From assembly GCA_949292335.1 (NCBI GenBank), contig CASEYY010000007.1:1-49870 (forward strand): DNA of 49,870 nucleotides. Reading direction: 5' to 3'. The notes beneath the pieces were generated by a model that ran no database searches, was not told where the DNA came from, and was given only the letters and a program-made list of their open reading frames with translations. Made by a program: the position numbers and the translations under genes. This DNA is from an uncultured Pseudomonadota bacterium. Lineage in GTDB: Bacteria > Pseudomonadota > Alphaproteobacteria > RF32 > CAG-239. Of the stretch, positions 1 through 7,426 are shown one piece after another. Numbering within the stretch: the stretch's first letter is position 1; every line of letters begins with the position of its first letter.

Positions 1-2
1 AC

Positions 3-1043
3 GAATTATTAGAAACTCCGGCAGAAGGCATAGCCACTGAAAATGAGGAAACTAAAGAAGCAACAACTCTAAAAAATAATGAGGAAGCAGGTAAATCTTT
101 AGAAAGCGAGATTAAAAAGGCACTTAAATCCCTTAAAGATCAGAAACTTTCCAAAGAAGAATATGAAGCAATTTATGAGAATGCTTTTAAGGAGGCTCAA
201 TCTCTCTTGGAAGCAGACTTAAAATTGGCTGAAAAATTTAAGAATCTGCCAACTGAGGATGGTTTTAGAAGCGATAAGTATAAATTGAAAGGAGGAGAAA
301 CCGCAACAAAAACTAAAACTAGAATTTTGGAGATAGAATATGGCTTAAAATATAAACAAGCATGGGAAATTCAGCAGATTGATAAAGATTTGGTTGAACA
401 AACCATCACCGAAGCCCGTAAACAAGGTGAGTTACCAACTAGAAAATTAGCCTTAAAAATAGCGCGTAAAAAACGCTCTGAGGAGAATAAGTGGAAGAAA
501 CTGATAGAAAAACAAAAATCTTTTGCAGACATACATCAATCCGAAGCCATAAAGCTTGATGGGGATAAATATAACATCATTTATGCCAATCCGGTGTATG
601 AAAGCGAAGAGAGCGACAAGACTTTGGCTATATCCATTGAGGAAATGAAAAAGTTGCAGATTCCATCAGATGATAACGCTGTTTTGTTCCTGTGGACGAC
701 ATCAGAGGATTTAATTTCATCCTTAGAAGTTGTTTCGGCCTGGGGATTCACTTACCGAGAACACGCCATTTGGGACTTTGTAAAAACGAAGAAAACTCAT
801 TTTTGTTTTGAAGCCAGACACAAAGTTTTATTGGTCGCAACTAAGGGAGATAGCCTTCCAGAACCGGAATTAATCAAAGCATCAGTTTTTCAAGAACGGA
901 GCGAAAGAACAGATTTGAAACCAAGATATTATTATGAGGTCATCGAAAGGATGTTTCCCAGTGGAGCTTATTTGGATGTTTTTGCCAAAGAACCTTTCAA
1001 TTCCAAATGGACAACATTTTTTAACAACAAAGAAGAGGAGTAA
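3..1043 (+). CDS. MT-A70-like methyltransferase domain protein, 5' end outside window, altered catalytic motif
   Basis: The frame is open to the first bases of the window, so the true start lies upstream; the first internal candidate is a TTG at 207 with no need to invoke it. The N-terminal part is Lys/Glu-rich and probably helical. The last ~160 residues follow the MT-A70 pattern of N6-adenine methyltransferases: a strand ending in the catalytic box, then an ExxxLxxP-like segment, VLFLWTT, a WGF element, a conserved HKVLLVATKG segment, and a C-terminal RMFP...YLDVFAK stretch. The normal catalytic box (DPPW) reads NPVY here, so acidic Asp and the second Pro are lost. This could be an inactive or regulatory subunit, as METTL14 is for METTL3, or a decayed gene. 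It lies 5 bp before a cytosine methyltransferase gene, so the two are probably co-transcribed. Family call fairly sure; activity doubtful. Confidence 0.72.
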   Translation, partial: ELLETPAEGIATENEETKEATTLKNNEEAGKSLESEIKKALKSLKDQKLSKEEYEAIYENAFKEAQSLLEADLKLAEKFKNLPTEDGFRSDKYKLKGGETATKTKTRILEIEYGLKYKQAWEIQQIDKDLVEQTITEARKQGELPTRKLALKIARKKRSEENKWKKLIEKQKSFADIHQSEAIKLDGDKYNIIYANPVYESEESDKTLAISIEEMKKLQIPSDDNAVLFLWTTSEDLISSLEVVSAWGFTYREHAIWDFVKTKKTHFCFEARHKVLLVATKGDSLPEPELIKASVFQERSERTDLKPRYYYEVIERMFPSGAYLDVFAKEPFNSKWTTFFNNKEEE

Positions 1044-1048
1044 TACCT

Positions 1049-2182
1049 ATGAGAGAAATTAAAGCAGCAGTTATGTTTGCAAATGCAGGTATTGGCGAGT
1101 TTTATGCTCGCCATGCCAATGTGAAAGTTGTGGTTGCAATTGAGTTGGAGACAGACAGAGCAGATTTATATAAGAGCATTTATCCTTATTGCGAGGTTAT
1201 AAATGGCGATGTAACCAAACCTGAAGATATGGAGAGATTCTTAAAAAAATGTCAGGAAGAAAATGTGGAGTTATTGCTAGCGAGTCCGCCTTGTCAGGGA
1301 CACTCCAAAGCAAACCAAAGTGAAAACAAGGATGAGGATATTCGCAATCGTTTGGTTTTAAACGTTACACAAACTATAGATGCTTATCCCTTTAAAAATG
1401 TGCTCATAGAAAATGTTCCTGATTTTTTAGATTACCAATCGGATACAATTTTACCTGAATTTGGAGGTTTAACAGTTAGAGAATATTTAGAAAAATTTTT
1501 TGCGGAGAGGAATTTTAAGGTGGATATCAACCAATATGTTAATGCGCGTGAATATAGCGAAACGCCACAAAACCGTACGAGAGCGATTGTTCTTGCTTCA
1601 AAAATTTCCAACTGGAGCTTGCCACCTAAGTTACCAAAAGAGAAGTGGAAAACCATAGAGGATGCCATTGGTGATTTGCCAAGTCTAGAATCTGGAGAGC
1701 GAGGAATAATAAAATATGAAAACGATCCTGATTGGAAAGATAGGTTAGACATCCTTAAGTATCATAATGCTCCCTATTGGAAAGAAAAGGATGTTAAGAT
1801 AATGCAGCATACAGCAACGGGCTGTTCCGCTTTTGACAATCTGCCTCCGTATAGACCGACAAAGAAAAACGGCGAACCTAAGGAATATTATCGCTCAGCT
1901 TACAGAAGACCAAAGTGGGATGACGCTTTCCCGTGCGTTCTTCAAGGTTCAGATGGTATGGGAGGTATGGTAACATGCCATCCCGGAAGAAAATTGGCCG
2001 ATGGAACCTATAGTGATGCGCGAGCATACACAATTTTAGAGTTGCTAAGAAGTTATGCCTTACCGGACGTTTTTCCTTTTCCTGCTTGGGCTAGTGATGA
2101 TGAAAACTTACTGAGAGATGTTTTGGGGGAGGCTTTCGCACCGCTTTTAGTAAAAAATATTTTGCTAAATATGCCTAGATAA
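1049..2182 (+). CDS. DNA (cytosine-5-)-methyltransferase
   Basis: Transfers a methyl group from SAM to carbon 5 of cytosine in DNA. Of 377 residues, motif I is FANAGIGEFY (about 9-19), motif IV is SPPCQG with the nucleophile Cys82, motif VI is ENV at 121-123, motif VIII is QNRTR at 174-178, and motif X is the C-terminal GEAFAPLLVKNIL. The variable region before motif X (about 185-330) would hold the target recognition domain. A GAGGAG Shine-Dalgarno at the end of the preceding gene supports the ATG at 1049. No restriction enzyme gene follows: the next 0.6 kb is non-coding and then comes tRNA-Glu, so this is either a solitary methylase of a mobile element or its partner lies left of the window. 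The target site cannot be read from sequence. Confidence 0.9.
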   Translation: MREIKAAVMFANAGIGEFYARHANVKVVVAIELETDRADLYKSIYPYCEVINGDVTKPEDMERFLKKCQEENVELLLASPPCQGHSKANQSENKDEDIRNRLVLNVTQTIDAYPFKNVLIENVPDFLDYQSDTILPEFGGLTVREYLEKFFAERNFKVDINQYVNAREYSETPQNRTRAIVLASKISNWSLPPKLPKEKWKTIEDAIGDLPSLESGERGIIKYENDPDWKDRLDILKYHNAPYWKEKDVKIMQHTATGCSAFDNLPPYRPTKKNGEPKEYYRSAYRRPKWDDAFPCVLQGSDGMGGMVTCHPGRKLADGTYSDARAYTILELLRSYALPDVFPFPAWASDDENLLRDVLGEAFAPLLVKNILLNMPR

Positions 2183-2199
2183 GTATTGGTGAGTAATGA

Positions 2200-2230
2200 A
2201 GGCGAGGACTAAAATTCCTTGCCTTTTTTA
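2200..2230 (+). terminator. Rho-independent terminator after the methyltransferase pair
   Basis: A 9-bp stem (AGGCGAGGA at 2200-2208 with TCCTTGCCT at 2216-2224, one G-U pair), a 7-nt loop and a run of six T residues. Confidence 0.75.
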
Positions 2231-2711
2231 TATATTTTTATTGAAATCTTTTTCCTTGATTTTGGTCTTCGCACGTAAAGGCCTTGACTAAAATTCACTT
2301 AACAAAAAAAATAATCTTATCCGGTATGGTACGGCATAGTGTGGCAGTATGGTATCCATGGAGGGTGTAGATGTCGGGCACCCTTTGTGGCGGTGGAGCT
2401 ATCCCGCGATGATGACGCCAGCCCGATATTAAGATAAAGAGACAAAGACGGTTAAATCCTTGCCTCTCTACCTGTCTGTCTATGCAGTTTTTGAACTCCA
2501 GAATTATATTGTCGTATTATTTGCCAAATCGGAGCGATAAAAACTCAATCTGTGCGTAAGTTTAGGATAACTAATAATCCCATACCTAACGAGATGATAA
2601 TTTAACTAACACATTGAAAAACAAATAAACTAAGCTGCAAAAGTTCGGACAAATTGAAAAAATGATGATTTTTGAAAATGAAACATTCGAACTTGATGAA
2701 AGCCTTGGAAA
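2231..2711. other. Gene-free stretch between terminator and tRNA-Glu
   Basis: No convincing coding frame was found; the short frames on the minus strand here run through the tRNA gene and have no ribosome binding site. The only distinct content is the GC-richer block at 2331-2430, listed separately. The 11-base string GACTAAAATTC occurs both in the terminator (2206-2216) and again at about 2286-2296. Confidence 0.5.
2331..2430. ncRNA. Candidate structured RNA or DNA element, possible pseudoknot
   Basis: A GC-richer block in AT-rich surroundings. Three helices can be drawn: AGGGTG (2362-2367) with CACCCT (2379-2384); TGGCG (2388-2392) with CGCCA (2416-2420); and TGTCGGG (2372-2378), which lies in the loop of the first hairpin, with CCCGATA (2422-2428). 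The third helix would close a pseudoknot around the first two. A 5' part (2331-2358) has near-repeats of GTATGGTA. No known riboswitch, ribozyme, tmRNA, SRP or RNase P signature was recognised, the strand is undetermined, and no -10/-35 pair was identified. It could equally be an integrase or replication site of the neighbouring element. Confidence 0.25.
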
Positions 2712-2743
2712 TAAAAGAAAAAGCAGCCATTTTCATGACTGCT
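2711..2743 (-). terminator. Terminator downstream of tRNA-Glu
   Basis: Read on the minus strand, AGCAGTCAT pairs with ATGGCTGCT (2735-2743 and 2722-2730, one G-U pair) with a 4-nt loop, followed by a T-rich run. Confidence 0.75.
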
Positions 2744-2751
2744 GTTTGAAT

Positions 2752-2826
2752 TGGTGATCCCAACGGGATTCGAACCCATATTACCACCGTGAAAGGGTGA
2801 TGTCCTAACCATTAGACGATGGGACC
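2752..2826 (-). tRNA. tRNA-Glu (anticodon UUC), CCA encoded
   Basis: On the minus strand the gene starts GGTCCCATCGTCTAATGG and ends TGGGATC-A-CCA. The acceptor stem pairs GGTCCCA with TGGGATC (one G-T), the anticodon loop is CTTTCAC with anticodon TTC, and the T-arm carries GGTTCGAATCC. The sequence matches bacterial tRNA-Glu from end to end, and the terminal CCA is in the DNA. Its 3' end faces the methyltransferase module, the usual orientation when an element has integrated into a tRNA 3' end. Confidence 0.97.
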
Positions 2827-2844
2827 ACTGGTCTGACTTAGGCT

Positions 2845-2873
2845 TATATACAGATATTTTTTTTATCGGTCAA
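2845..2873 (-). promoter_or_regulatory. Promoter of tRNA-Glu
   Basis: On the minus strand, -35 TTGACC (2868-2873), a 17-bp spacer and -10 TATATA (2845-2850), 18 bp before the mature tRNA 5' end. Confidence 0.75.
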
Positions 2874-2901
2874 GCTTTTTTTTCATTATTTTTTTATTTT
2901 T

Positions 2902-4089
2902 TTATTTTTTATCAAAACTCGGATGCAAAACCTTTATCGCATCACTCATATGTATAAGCCTTATTCCCTTCCCTGATAAACCCGGTAACCATTCTTGCAA
3001 TGCCGCATAGGTCGCTGTCTTGGGGTGACCTATGGCTATCGCATATCCGTTCTTTCTTGCCAAACCTTCTACCTTTTTTAATTGACCTAATATATATGTC
3101 TTGTCATTATTGTTATCTAAAAATACATGACGATGTGCATAGGCTATCCCCTCCGCCTCTGCCGCCTCTTCGGCTCGCGATTTGGCCGAGGTCTTGGAAT
3201 CTAAAAAGAACATCCCGCGTTTTTTTAATATCTTCATTATAACTCTCATCCGCTCAAAATCTTCGGTCAATTTGCTGCCCATGTGGTTATTTATTCCCTT
3301 TATGCCCGAAAATTTTTCAAGCATCTTTTCAAAATTGGCTCCGACTTCTTCTAAACTCATCTTGGTGGTTAAAACATCCGGTGCCGCATCTATATTACTC
3401 GAGGCCTCCATTGGCGTATGCAACATAATCTCGTGTCCCGACTTCTTGGCCGCCGCAATTTGTTCTTCAAGATTGTTCCCATAAGTTAAAAATGCTACCG
3501 TCAGCGGATAGTGCAGACTGATTATATCCGCCGTGCGTTTTTTGCTTATGCCCATGTCATCAATAACTATAACCACCTTGGGTTCCTTACCCCAATAGGC
3601 CGGCTTGTGCGGCGGTACAAAAGTAACTTCTTTTAAATGCGGCTTCTCCTCCTTGAGACTTTCATCAATAACATCATAGGGCAATTCTTCCTCATATAGC
3701 TTATCCAGCAAATTGTGCATATCGCCGTTAATTTGCAAATCAACATTATAACCGTTACCGGCTATCAATGATATTTTTTGCCGCAAATCTTCATCCATTT
3801 CACCGGTGTCCATCAAAATAATCTCCGATGAATTTCCATCCTGCTTATGATCGTCTTGTCCGGATATCTGCCAACAGTTTATATCTTCATTGTTGGCACA
3901 AAACAATTCGTATGATGAGATTTCATGCAAAACCGGTAATTCCGGCTCAGCCGTCGCTACTTGCTGCCTTGCCGCTTCTTTGCCTGATCGGAAATAAAAA
4001 AACAACATCAAACCTAACACCAACACAACCAAGAAATGCAAGCTCTTGATTAGAAAATATCTTAATTGTGTCGGTGTTAGTTTAGGCAA
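2902..4089 (-). CDS. Divergent polysaccharide deacetylase family protein (DUF610/YibQ-like)
   Basis: A 395-residue envelope protein with a short cytoplasmic N-terminus, one membrane segment (about 14-33) and a periplasmic domain. A variable linker (40-165) precedes the NodB-related divergent polysaccharide deacetylase domain, recognisable by VIVIDDMG (173-180), LHTPME (223-228), INNHMGS (266-272), FFLDS (294-298) and AIGHP (352-356). Family members are thought to act on cell-wall or surface glycans, but the substrate is not known. The start is a TTG three bases after the lysS stop, so the gene is probably translated by coupling or re-initiation from the lysS message. Family call is secure; enzymatic role is inference. 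Confidence 0.85.
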   Translation of the reverse strand: MPKLTPTQLRYFLIKSLHFLVVLVLGLMLFFYFRSGKEAARQQVATAEPELPVLHEISSYELFCANNEDINCWQISGQDDHKQDGNSSEIILMDTGEMDEDLRQKISLIAGNGYNVDLQINGDMHNLLDKLYEEELPYDVIDESLKEEKPHLKEVTFVPPHKPAYWGKEPKVVIVIDDMGISKKRTADIISLHYPLTVAFLTYGNNLEEQIAAAKKSGHEIMLHTPMEASSNIDAAPDVLTTKMSLEEVGANFEKMLEKFSGIKGINNHMGSKLTEDFERMRVIMKILKKRGMFFLDSKTSAKSRAEEAAEAEGIAYAHRHVFLDNNNDKTYILGQLKKVEGLARKNGYAIAIGHPKTATYAALQEWLPGLSGKGIRLIHMSDAIKVLHPSFDKK

Positions 4090-4092
4090 GTT

Positions 4093-5565
4093 CTAGTCTT
4101 TTCTTCTCATTGTCGGAAAGGCAATAACATCACGAATGGTTTCGGCGTCGGTAAGCAGAATCGCCAAGCGGTCAAGTCCCATTCCCATACCACCGCTTGG
4201 TGGAAATCCGTTTTCCAGGGCATTGACGAAGTCTTCATCCAGCATTTGTGCCTCGTCATCGCCCTTCTCTCTGTCGGCACATTGGGCTTCAAACCGTTCT
4301 CTTTGCTCCAGAGGATTCGATAATTCCGAGTAAGCACAGCCCATCTCCATTCCGCATACATAGGCGTCAAAATGTTCTACCAAACGCGGATTATCACGAT
4401 GGGTCTTAGCTAACGGCGATATATCTCTCGGCATATCCATTACCAATATCGGTTGTATTAAATTAGCTTCGACCTTGGCATCAAACACTTCCGAGATAAC
4501 TTTGCCCCAAGAAATGCACTCCGAAGCGTCAACTCCTACCGATTTGGCCATGGCTTGAGCCTCTTCCAAGGTGTTGGCTTCCATAAAATCTACCCCGGCA
4601 TATTCTTTGACCAAATCTATCATCGATTTCTTGGCAAACGGCTTGGCCAAATCTATTTCATTGCCTCTGAAATTTATCACGGTCGTACCCAAGACTTCTT
4701 TAGCTACAAAACGCATTAAATCGGGAATTAATTCTGCCATATCATTATAGTCGGCATAAGCCTGGTAAGCTTCCAAACCGGTAAATTCGGGATTGTGGGT
4801 CTTGTCTATACCTTCATTTCTGAAGTTACGACCGATTTCAAAAACCCTGTCAAAACCACCGACAACCAATCTTTTCAAAAACAGCTCGGGGGCTATACGC
4901 AAATATAAATCCATATCCAGCTTATTATGGTGAGTAATAAACGGCTTAGCATTGGCTCCACCCATTATGGTATGCAACATCGGAGTTTCAACTTCCAAAA
5001 AGCCGTGCTGTTCAAAATAGTGACGAACCGCCGAAGTTATGGCACATCTTTTACGAAAAATTTCTTTACTGTCTTCGTTCATTATGAAATCAACATATCT
5101 CTGACGATATCTGGCCTCAACATCGGTCAGGCCGTGAAACTTTTCCGGCAAGGCCTGCAAAGATTTTGATATAATATCAAATTTTTCGGCGGCAATCGAT
5201 AACTCACCTCGCGGCGTGCGGCGGACATAACCCGAAATACCGACAATATCTCCGACATCAAGATTTTTCAATATCTCCAAATCTTCTTCCGATAAGTGGT
5301 TCTTGTGGCAAAAAGCCTGAATCTTACCGCTGTAATCCTTAATATCAATAAACATACCGTTATTGCGAACCGCCATGGCTCGACCGGCGACTACCACTCT
5401 GTCTTCGGTATCGACACCGGCGGCCAAATCTTTATATTTTTCTTGTAAATCAGCGGCAAATGCCGTGGGTTTATATCTGTACGGGTATGGATTGTAACCT
5501 CTGTCTTGAAGATTCTTTAACTTATTGAGTCTCGATTCACGATGAATATTGCTTTCAACTGTCAT
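4093..5565 (-). CDS. lysS: Lysyl-tRNA synthetase, class II
   Basis: Charges tRNA-Lys with lysine in the cytoplasm. About 490 residues, the normal class II length. The N-terminal third is an OB-fold anticodon-binding domain ([21 protein letters not shown] region), followed by the class II catalytic core: motif 1 near the [14 protein letters not shown] region, motif 2 at [15 protein letters not shown], and motif 3 at [14 protein letters not shown] close to the C-terminus. Two ATGs are available. The upper one at 5571 touches the AGGA Shine-Dalgarno, while the one at 5565 (protein beginning MTVESN) lies 7 nt from it and is preferred. It is transcribed with the downstream deacetylase gene and divergently from lexA. 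Confidence 0.97.
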   Translation of the reverse strand: MTVESNIHRESRLNKLKNLQDRGYNPYPYRYKPTAFAADLQEKYKDLAAGVDTEDRVVVAGRAMAVRNNGMFIDIKDYSGKIQAFCHKNHLSEEDLEILKNLDVGDIVGISGYVRRTPRGELSIAAEKFDIISKSLQALPEKFHGLTDVEARYRQRYVDFIMNEDSKEIFRKRCAITSAVRHYFEQHGFLEVETPMLHTIMGGANAKPFITHHNKLDMDLYLRIAPELFLKRLVVGGFDRVFEIGRNFRNEGIDKTHNPEFTGLEAYQAYADYNDMAELIPDLMRFVAKEVLGTTVINFRGNEIDLAKPFAKKSMIDLVKEYAGVDFMEANTLEEAQAMAKSVGVDASECISWGKVISEVFDAKVEANLIQPILVMDMPRDISPLAKTHRDNPRLVEHFDAYVCGMEMGCAYSELSNPLEQRERFEAQCADREKGDDEAQMLDEDFVNALENGFPPSGGMGMGLDRLAILLTDAETIRDVIAFPTMRRKD

Positions 5566-5605
5566 TTTCATTTCCTAAAAAATTTTTTATAAACAACTAG
5601 TTCCG

Positions 5606-5634
5606 ATATAAGCATATTCAAAATATTTTTTCAA
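5606..5634 (-). promoter_or_regulatory. lysS promoter with extended -10
   Basis: On the minus strand, -35 TTGAAA (5629-5634), 17-bp spacer ending in ATGC, -10 TTATAT (5606-5611). Confidence 0.6.
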
Positions 5635-5693
5635 TAACTATTTATCATCCCGATAATCTTTTAATAACCGTAAAAATTGTTGACATCAGTTAA

Positions 5694-5708
5694 GAACTAA
5701 ATTAGAAC
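5694..5708. promoter_or_regulatory. SOS box (LexA operator) of lexA
   Basis: GAAC, seven bases, GAAC: the direct-repeat operator known for alphaproteobacterial LexA. It lies 35 bp before the lexA start and just upstream of a TATAAT (5714-5719); a TTGACA stands at 5680-5685. The position implies autorepression. Confidence 0.88.
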
Positions 5709-5742
5709 ATATATATAATCACTGAAAGGGAGACTGCGTGAA

Positions 5743-6399
5743 ATGTTGACACCTAAACAATATCGTCTTTTGATGTTTATCCATAAAACCACCAGAGAAA
5801 CCGGATGTTGCCCATCTTTTGACGAGATGAAAGATGCCCTCGGCTTAAAATCCAAATCAGGCATTCATGCCCTGTTAGACGCTTTGGTCGAAAGAGGTTT
5901 TATCCGCAAACTTCCTCATAAAGCTCGGGCTTTGGAAGTGCTTAAACTTCCCAAACTCAAGCCCTCAAGCATAATTGCCGAAGAAAAAGCCAAAGAAAAA
6001 CTTGTGGCCGCCAATGATGTCGAAATTCCTCTATATGGTAAGATTGCCGCCGGTACCCCGATTGAAGCAATAGCAAACGAAACCGATAAAATATCCGTAC
6101 CGGCAGATATGATCAGAAACGGCGAATATTATGCCCTTAAAATAGAGGGAGATTCCATGATCGAGGCCGGTATTCTTAACGGTGACACGGTTATTATTAA
6201 AAAAGCCAATACGGCTCAAAACGGTGATATTGTCGTGGCTTTGGTCGATAACTCCGAAGCAACCCTCAAACAAATTAAAAAAGAAGGACAAAATATCTTT
6301 CTAATCCCCAAAAATGAGGCTTATGAAACCAGAAAACTTCCGGCATCACGCGTGAAAGTACAAGGAATATTAAGTTCGCTTATCAGAACTTATCACTAG
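5743..6399 (+). CDS. lexA: SOS response repressor LexA
   Basis: Represses DNA-damage genes and cleaves itself when RecA filaments form. The 218-residue protein has the winged-helix DNA-binding domain (about 1-65; [31 protein letters not shown]) and a C-terminal peptidase S24 domain. The scissile bond is Ala103-Gly104 (KIAAG), the nucleophile Ser138 lies in EGDSM, and the general base Lys176 in ATLK. All catalytic residues are present, so it should be cleavable. A GGGAG Shine-Dalgarno precedes the ATG. It is controlled by the GAAC-N7-GAAC box upstream and likely controls the polymerase gene at 42759, which has a GTTC-N7-GTTC box. Confidence 0.96.
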   Translation: MLTPKQYRLLMFIHKTTRETGCCPSFDEMKDALGLKSKSGIHALLDALVERGFIRKLPHKARALEVLKLPKLKPSSIIAEEKAKEKLVAANDVEIPLYGKIAAGTPIEAIANETDKISVPADMIRNGEYYALKIEGDSMIEAGILNGDTVIIKKANTAQNGDIVVALVDNSEATLKQIKKEGQNIFLIPKNEAYETRKLPASRVKVQGILSSLIRTYH

Positions 6400-6462
6400 T
6401 TGAAAAATATTTTTTACCGCTTATCTATACTTATGGATTTTTTTTCATAAGGAGATAGTTTG

Positions 6463-6885
6463 ATGAAATTATTTAATAAAGTACTGGCTCTTGGTGCGAT
6501 TGCTTTGCTTGCTGCTTGTGCAACCGCTCAAGACTATGATAATATGCTTAATAAATATATGGGAGCGTCGCAGGCCGAAATTATTAAAAAATTCGGTGCT
6601 CCTTCGGCAGTAAAAATTATAAACGATAACACAACCGTATTGGCTTATACCAATGTTGATAATGTTTTTGTTCCTTCCGAATATTACACTTATGCTCCGG
6701 CAGGTGAGCTTTACGGGCAAGACGGCGTATTCTATCCGTTCTTGAATGATTATGATTTTGACAGCCCGTTCTGGTCACCGGGATATGAGGTCGAGTATGT
6801 CTGCAAAACCGTATTCTTGCTGCAAAATGACAAAGTTACGGCGTGGAAATGGCAAGGAAATAACTGTGTCGCGTCTGACTGGTAG
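6463..6885 (+). CDS. Small lipoprotein, BamE/SmpA-like region
   Basis: Begins with a lipoprotein signal, MKLFNKVLALGAIALLAAC, in which Cys19 would be lipidated. After it comes YMGASQAEIIKKFGAPS, which resembles the first helix of BamE/SmpA-like domains, then an aromatic-rich stretch and paired cysteines (YVCKTVF, GNNCVA). 140 residues. A frame-extending TTG at 6460 was set aside because AAGGAG (6449-6454) is spaced 8 nt from the ATG at 6463. Location is probably the inner leaflet of the outer membrane. Function is not known; the BamE resemblance is only local. It is a single gene closed by a strong terminator. Confidence 0.75.
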   Translation: MKLFNKVLALGAIALLAACATAQDYDNMLNKYMGASQAEIIKKFGAPSAVKIINDNTTVLAYTNVDNVFVPSEYYTYAPAGELYGQDGVFYPFLNDYDFDSPFWSPGYEVEYVCKTVFLLQNDKVTAWKWQGNNCVASDW

Positions 6886-6911
6886 AGAATTTCAAAGCAG
6901 ATTTACATTTT

Positions 6912-6943
6912 ATCCTGCCGTACATAATCGGCAGGATTTTTTT
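6912..6943 (+). terminator. Terminator after the lipoprotein gene
   Basis: Perfect 9-bp stem ATCCTGCCG / CGGCAGGAT (6912-6920, 6929-6937) with an 8-nt loop and a run of seven T. Confidence 0.9.
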
Positions 6944-7067
6944 ATTAAATTTTATCGGCATTAAACCAATTCTTAACCTAAATCTGTTTGACTCGATTCA
7001 TAGCAAAAACGGCAGGCGAGTCTTTTCGCTCGTAAAAATATAAAATTATAAAAGGCGTTTAAATATT

Positions 7068-7388
7068 ATGGATTTCGGATTGGATATTCAAAAAAAATTA
7101 AGACAATATTGGTTGATAGTAATAAGTTGTTTTATTGTGGTCTATTTCGGATTTCACAGTTTTTGCGGCGAAAGAAACATCTATCGATATTTTGCCTTGA
7201 AAGAAGAAATTGCTCAAGCTCAGAAAACAGCCAAACAATATTCCGAACAACTGCACAGACTGCAAAGAAAAGTGCAACATTTGTCCGATAACAGTTTAGA
7301 TATAGACTTGTTAGATGAGAGGGCTAGAGTAGTTTTAAATATGGCTGCCGATGATGAATTTATTATATTAGACAATGATGTCGACTAA
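7068..7388 (+). CDS. ftsB: FtsB/DivIC-like septum formation protein
   Basis: A 106-residue bitopic membrane protein: a short cytoplasmic N-terminus, a membrane helix (about 14-34), a coiled coil (about 40-75) and a C-terminal LDERARVVLNMAADDE segment typical of the alphaproteobacterial FtsB/DivIC family. Such proteins join FtsL and FtsQ at the division site and regulate septal wall synthesis. In many alphaproteobacteria this gene sits next to eno or pdh genes, not seen here. The next gene, convergent, is murE, also a wall-synthesis gene. The call rests on architecture and the C-terminal motif. Confidence 0.8.
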   Translation: MDFGLDIQKKLRQYWLIVISCFIVVYFGFHSFCGERNIYRYFALKEEIAQAQKTAKQYSEQLHRLQRKVQHLSDNSLDIDLLDERARVVLNMAADDEFIILDNDVD

Positions 7389-7390
7389 AA

Positions 7391-7423
7391 AAAGGCTTGA
7401 ACCTAAGGTTCAAGCCTTTTTTG
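7391..7423. terminator. Bidirectional terminator between ftsB-like gene and murE
   Basis: Perfect 12-bp stem AAGGCTTGAACC / GGTTCAAGCCTT (7392-7403, 7407-7418), 3-nt loop, A-run on the left and T-run on the right, so it can work for both convergent genes. Confidence 0.92.
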
Positions 7424-7426
7424 TAT

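Noticed and set aside
2331-2430. tmRNA, SRP RNA, RNase P RNA or a known riboswitch
   Set aside because: None of the conserved cores of these RNAs could be found; only the generic pairing remains.
2602-2812. Two short minus-strand frames
   Set aside because: They read through tRNA-Glu and its terminator.
6989-7021. GACTCG ... CGAGTC inverted repeat before the ftsB-like gene
   Set aside because: Only six pairs over a 20-nt loop and no T-run; too weak to call a terminator or operator.
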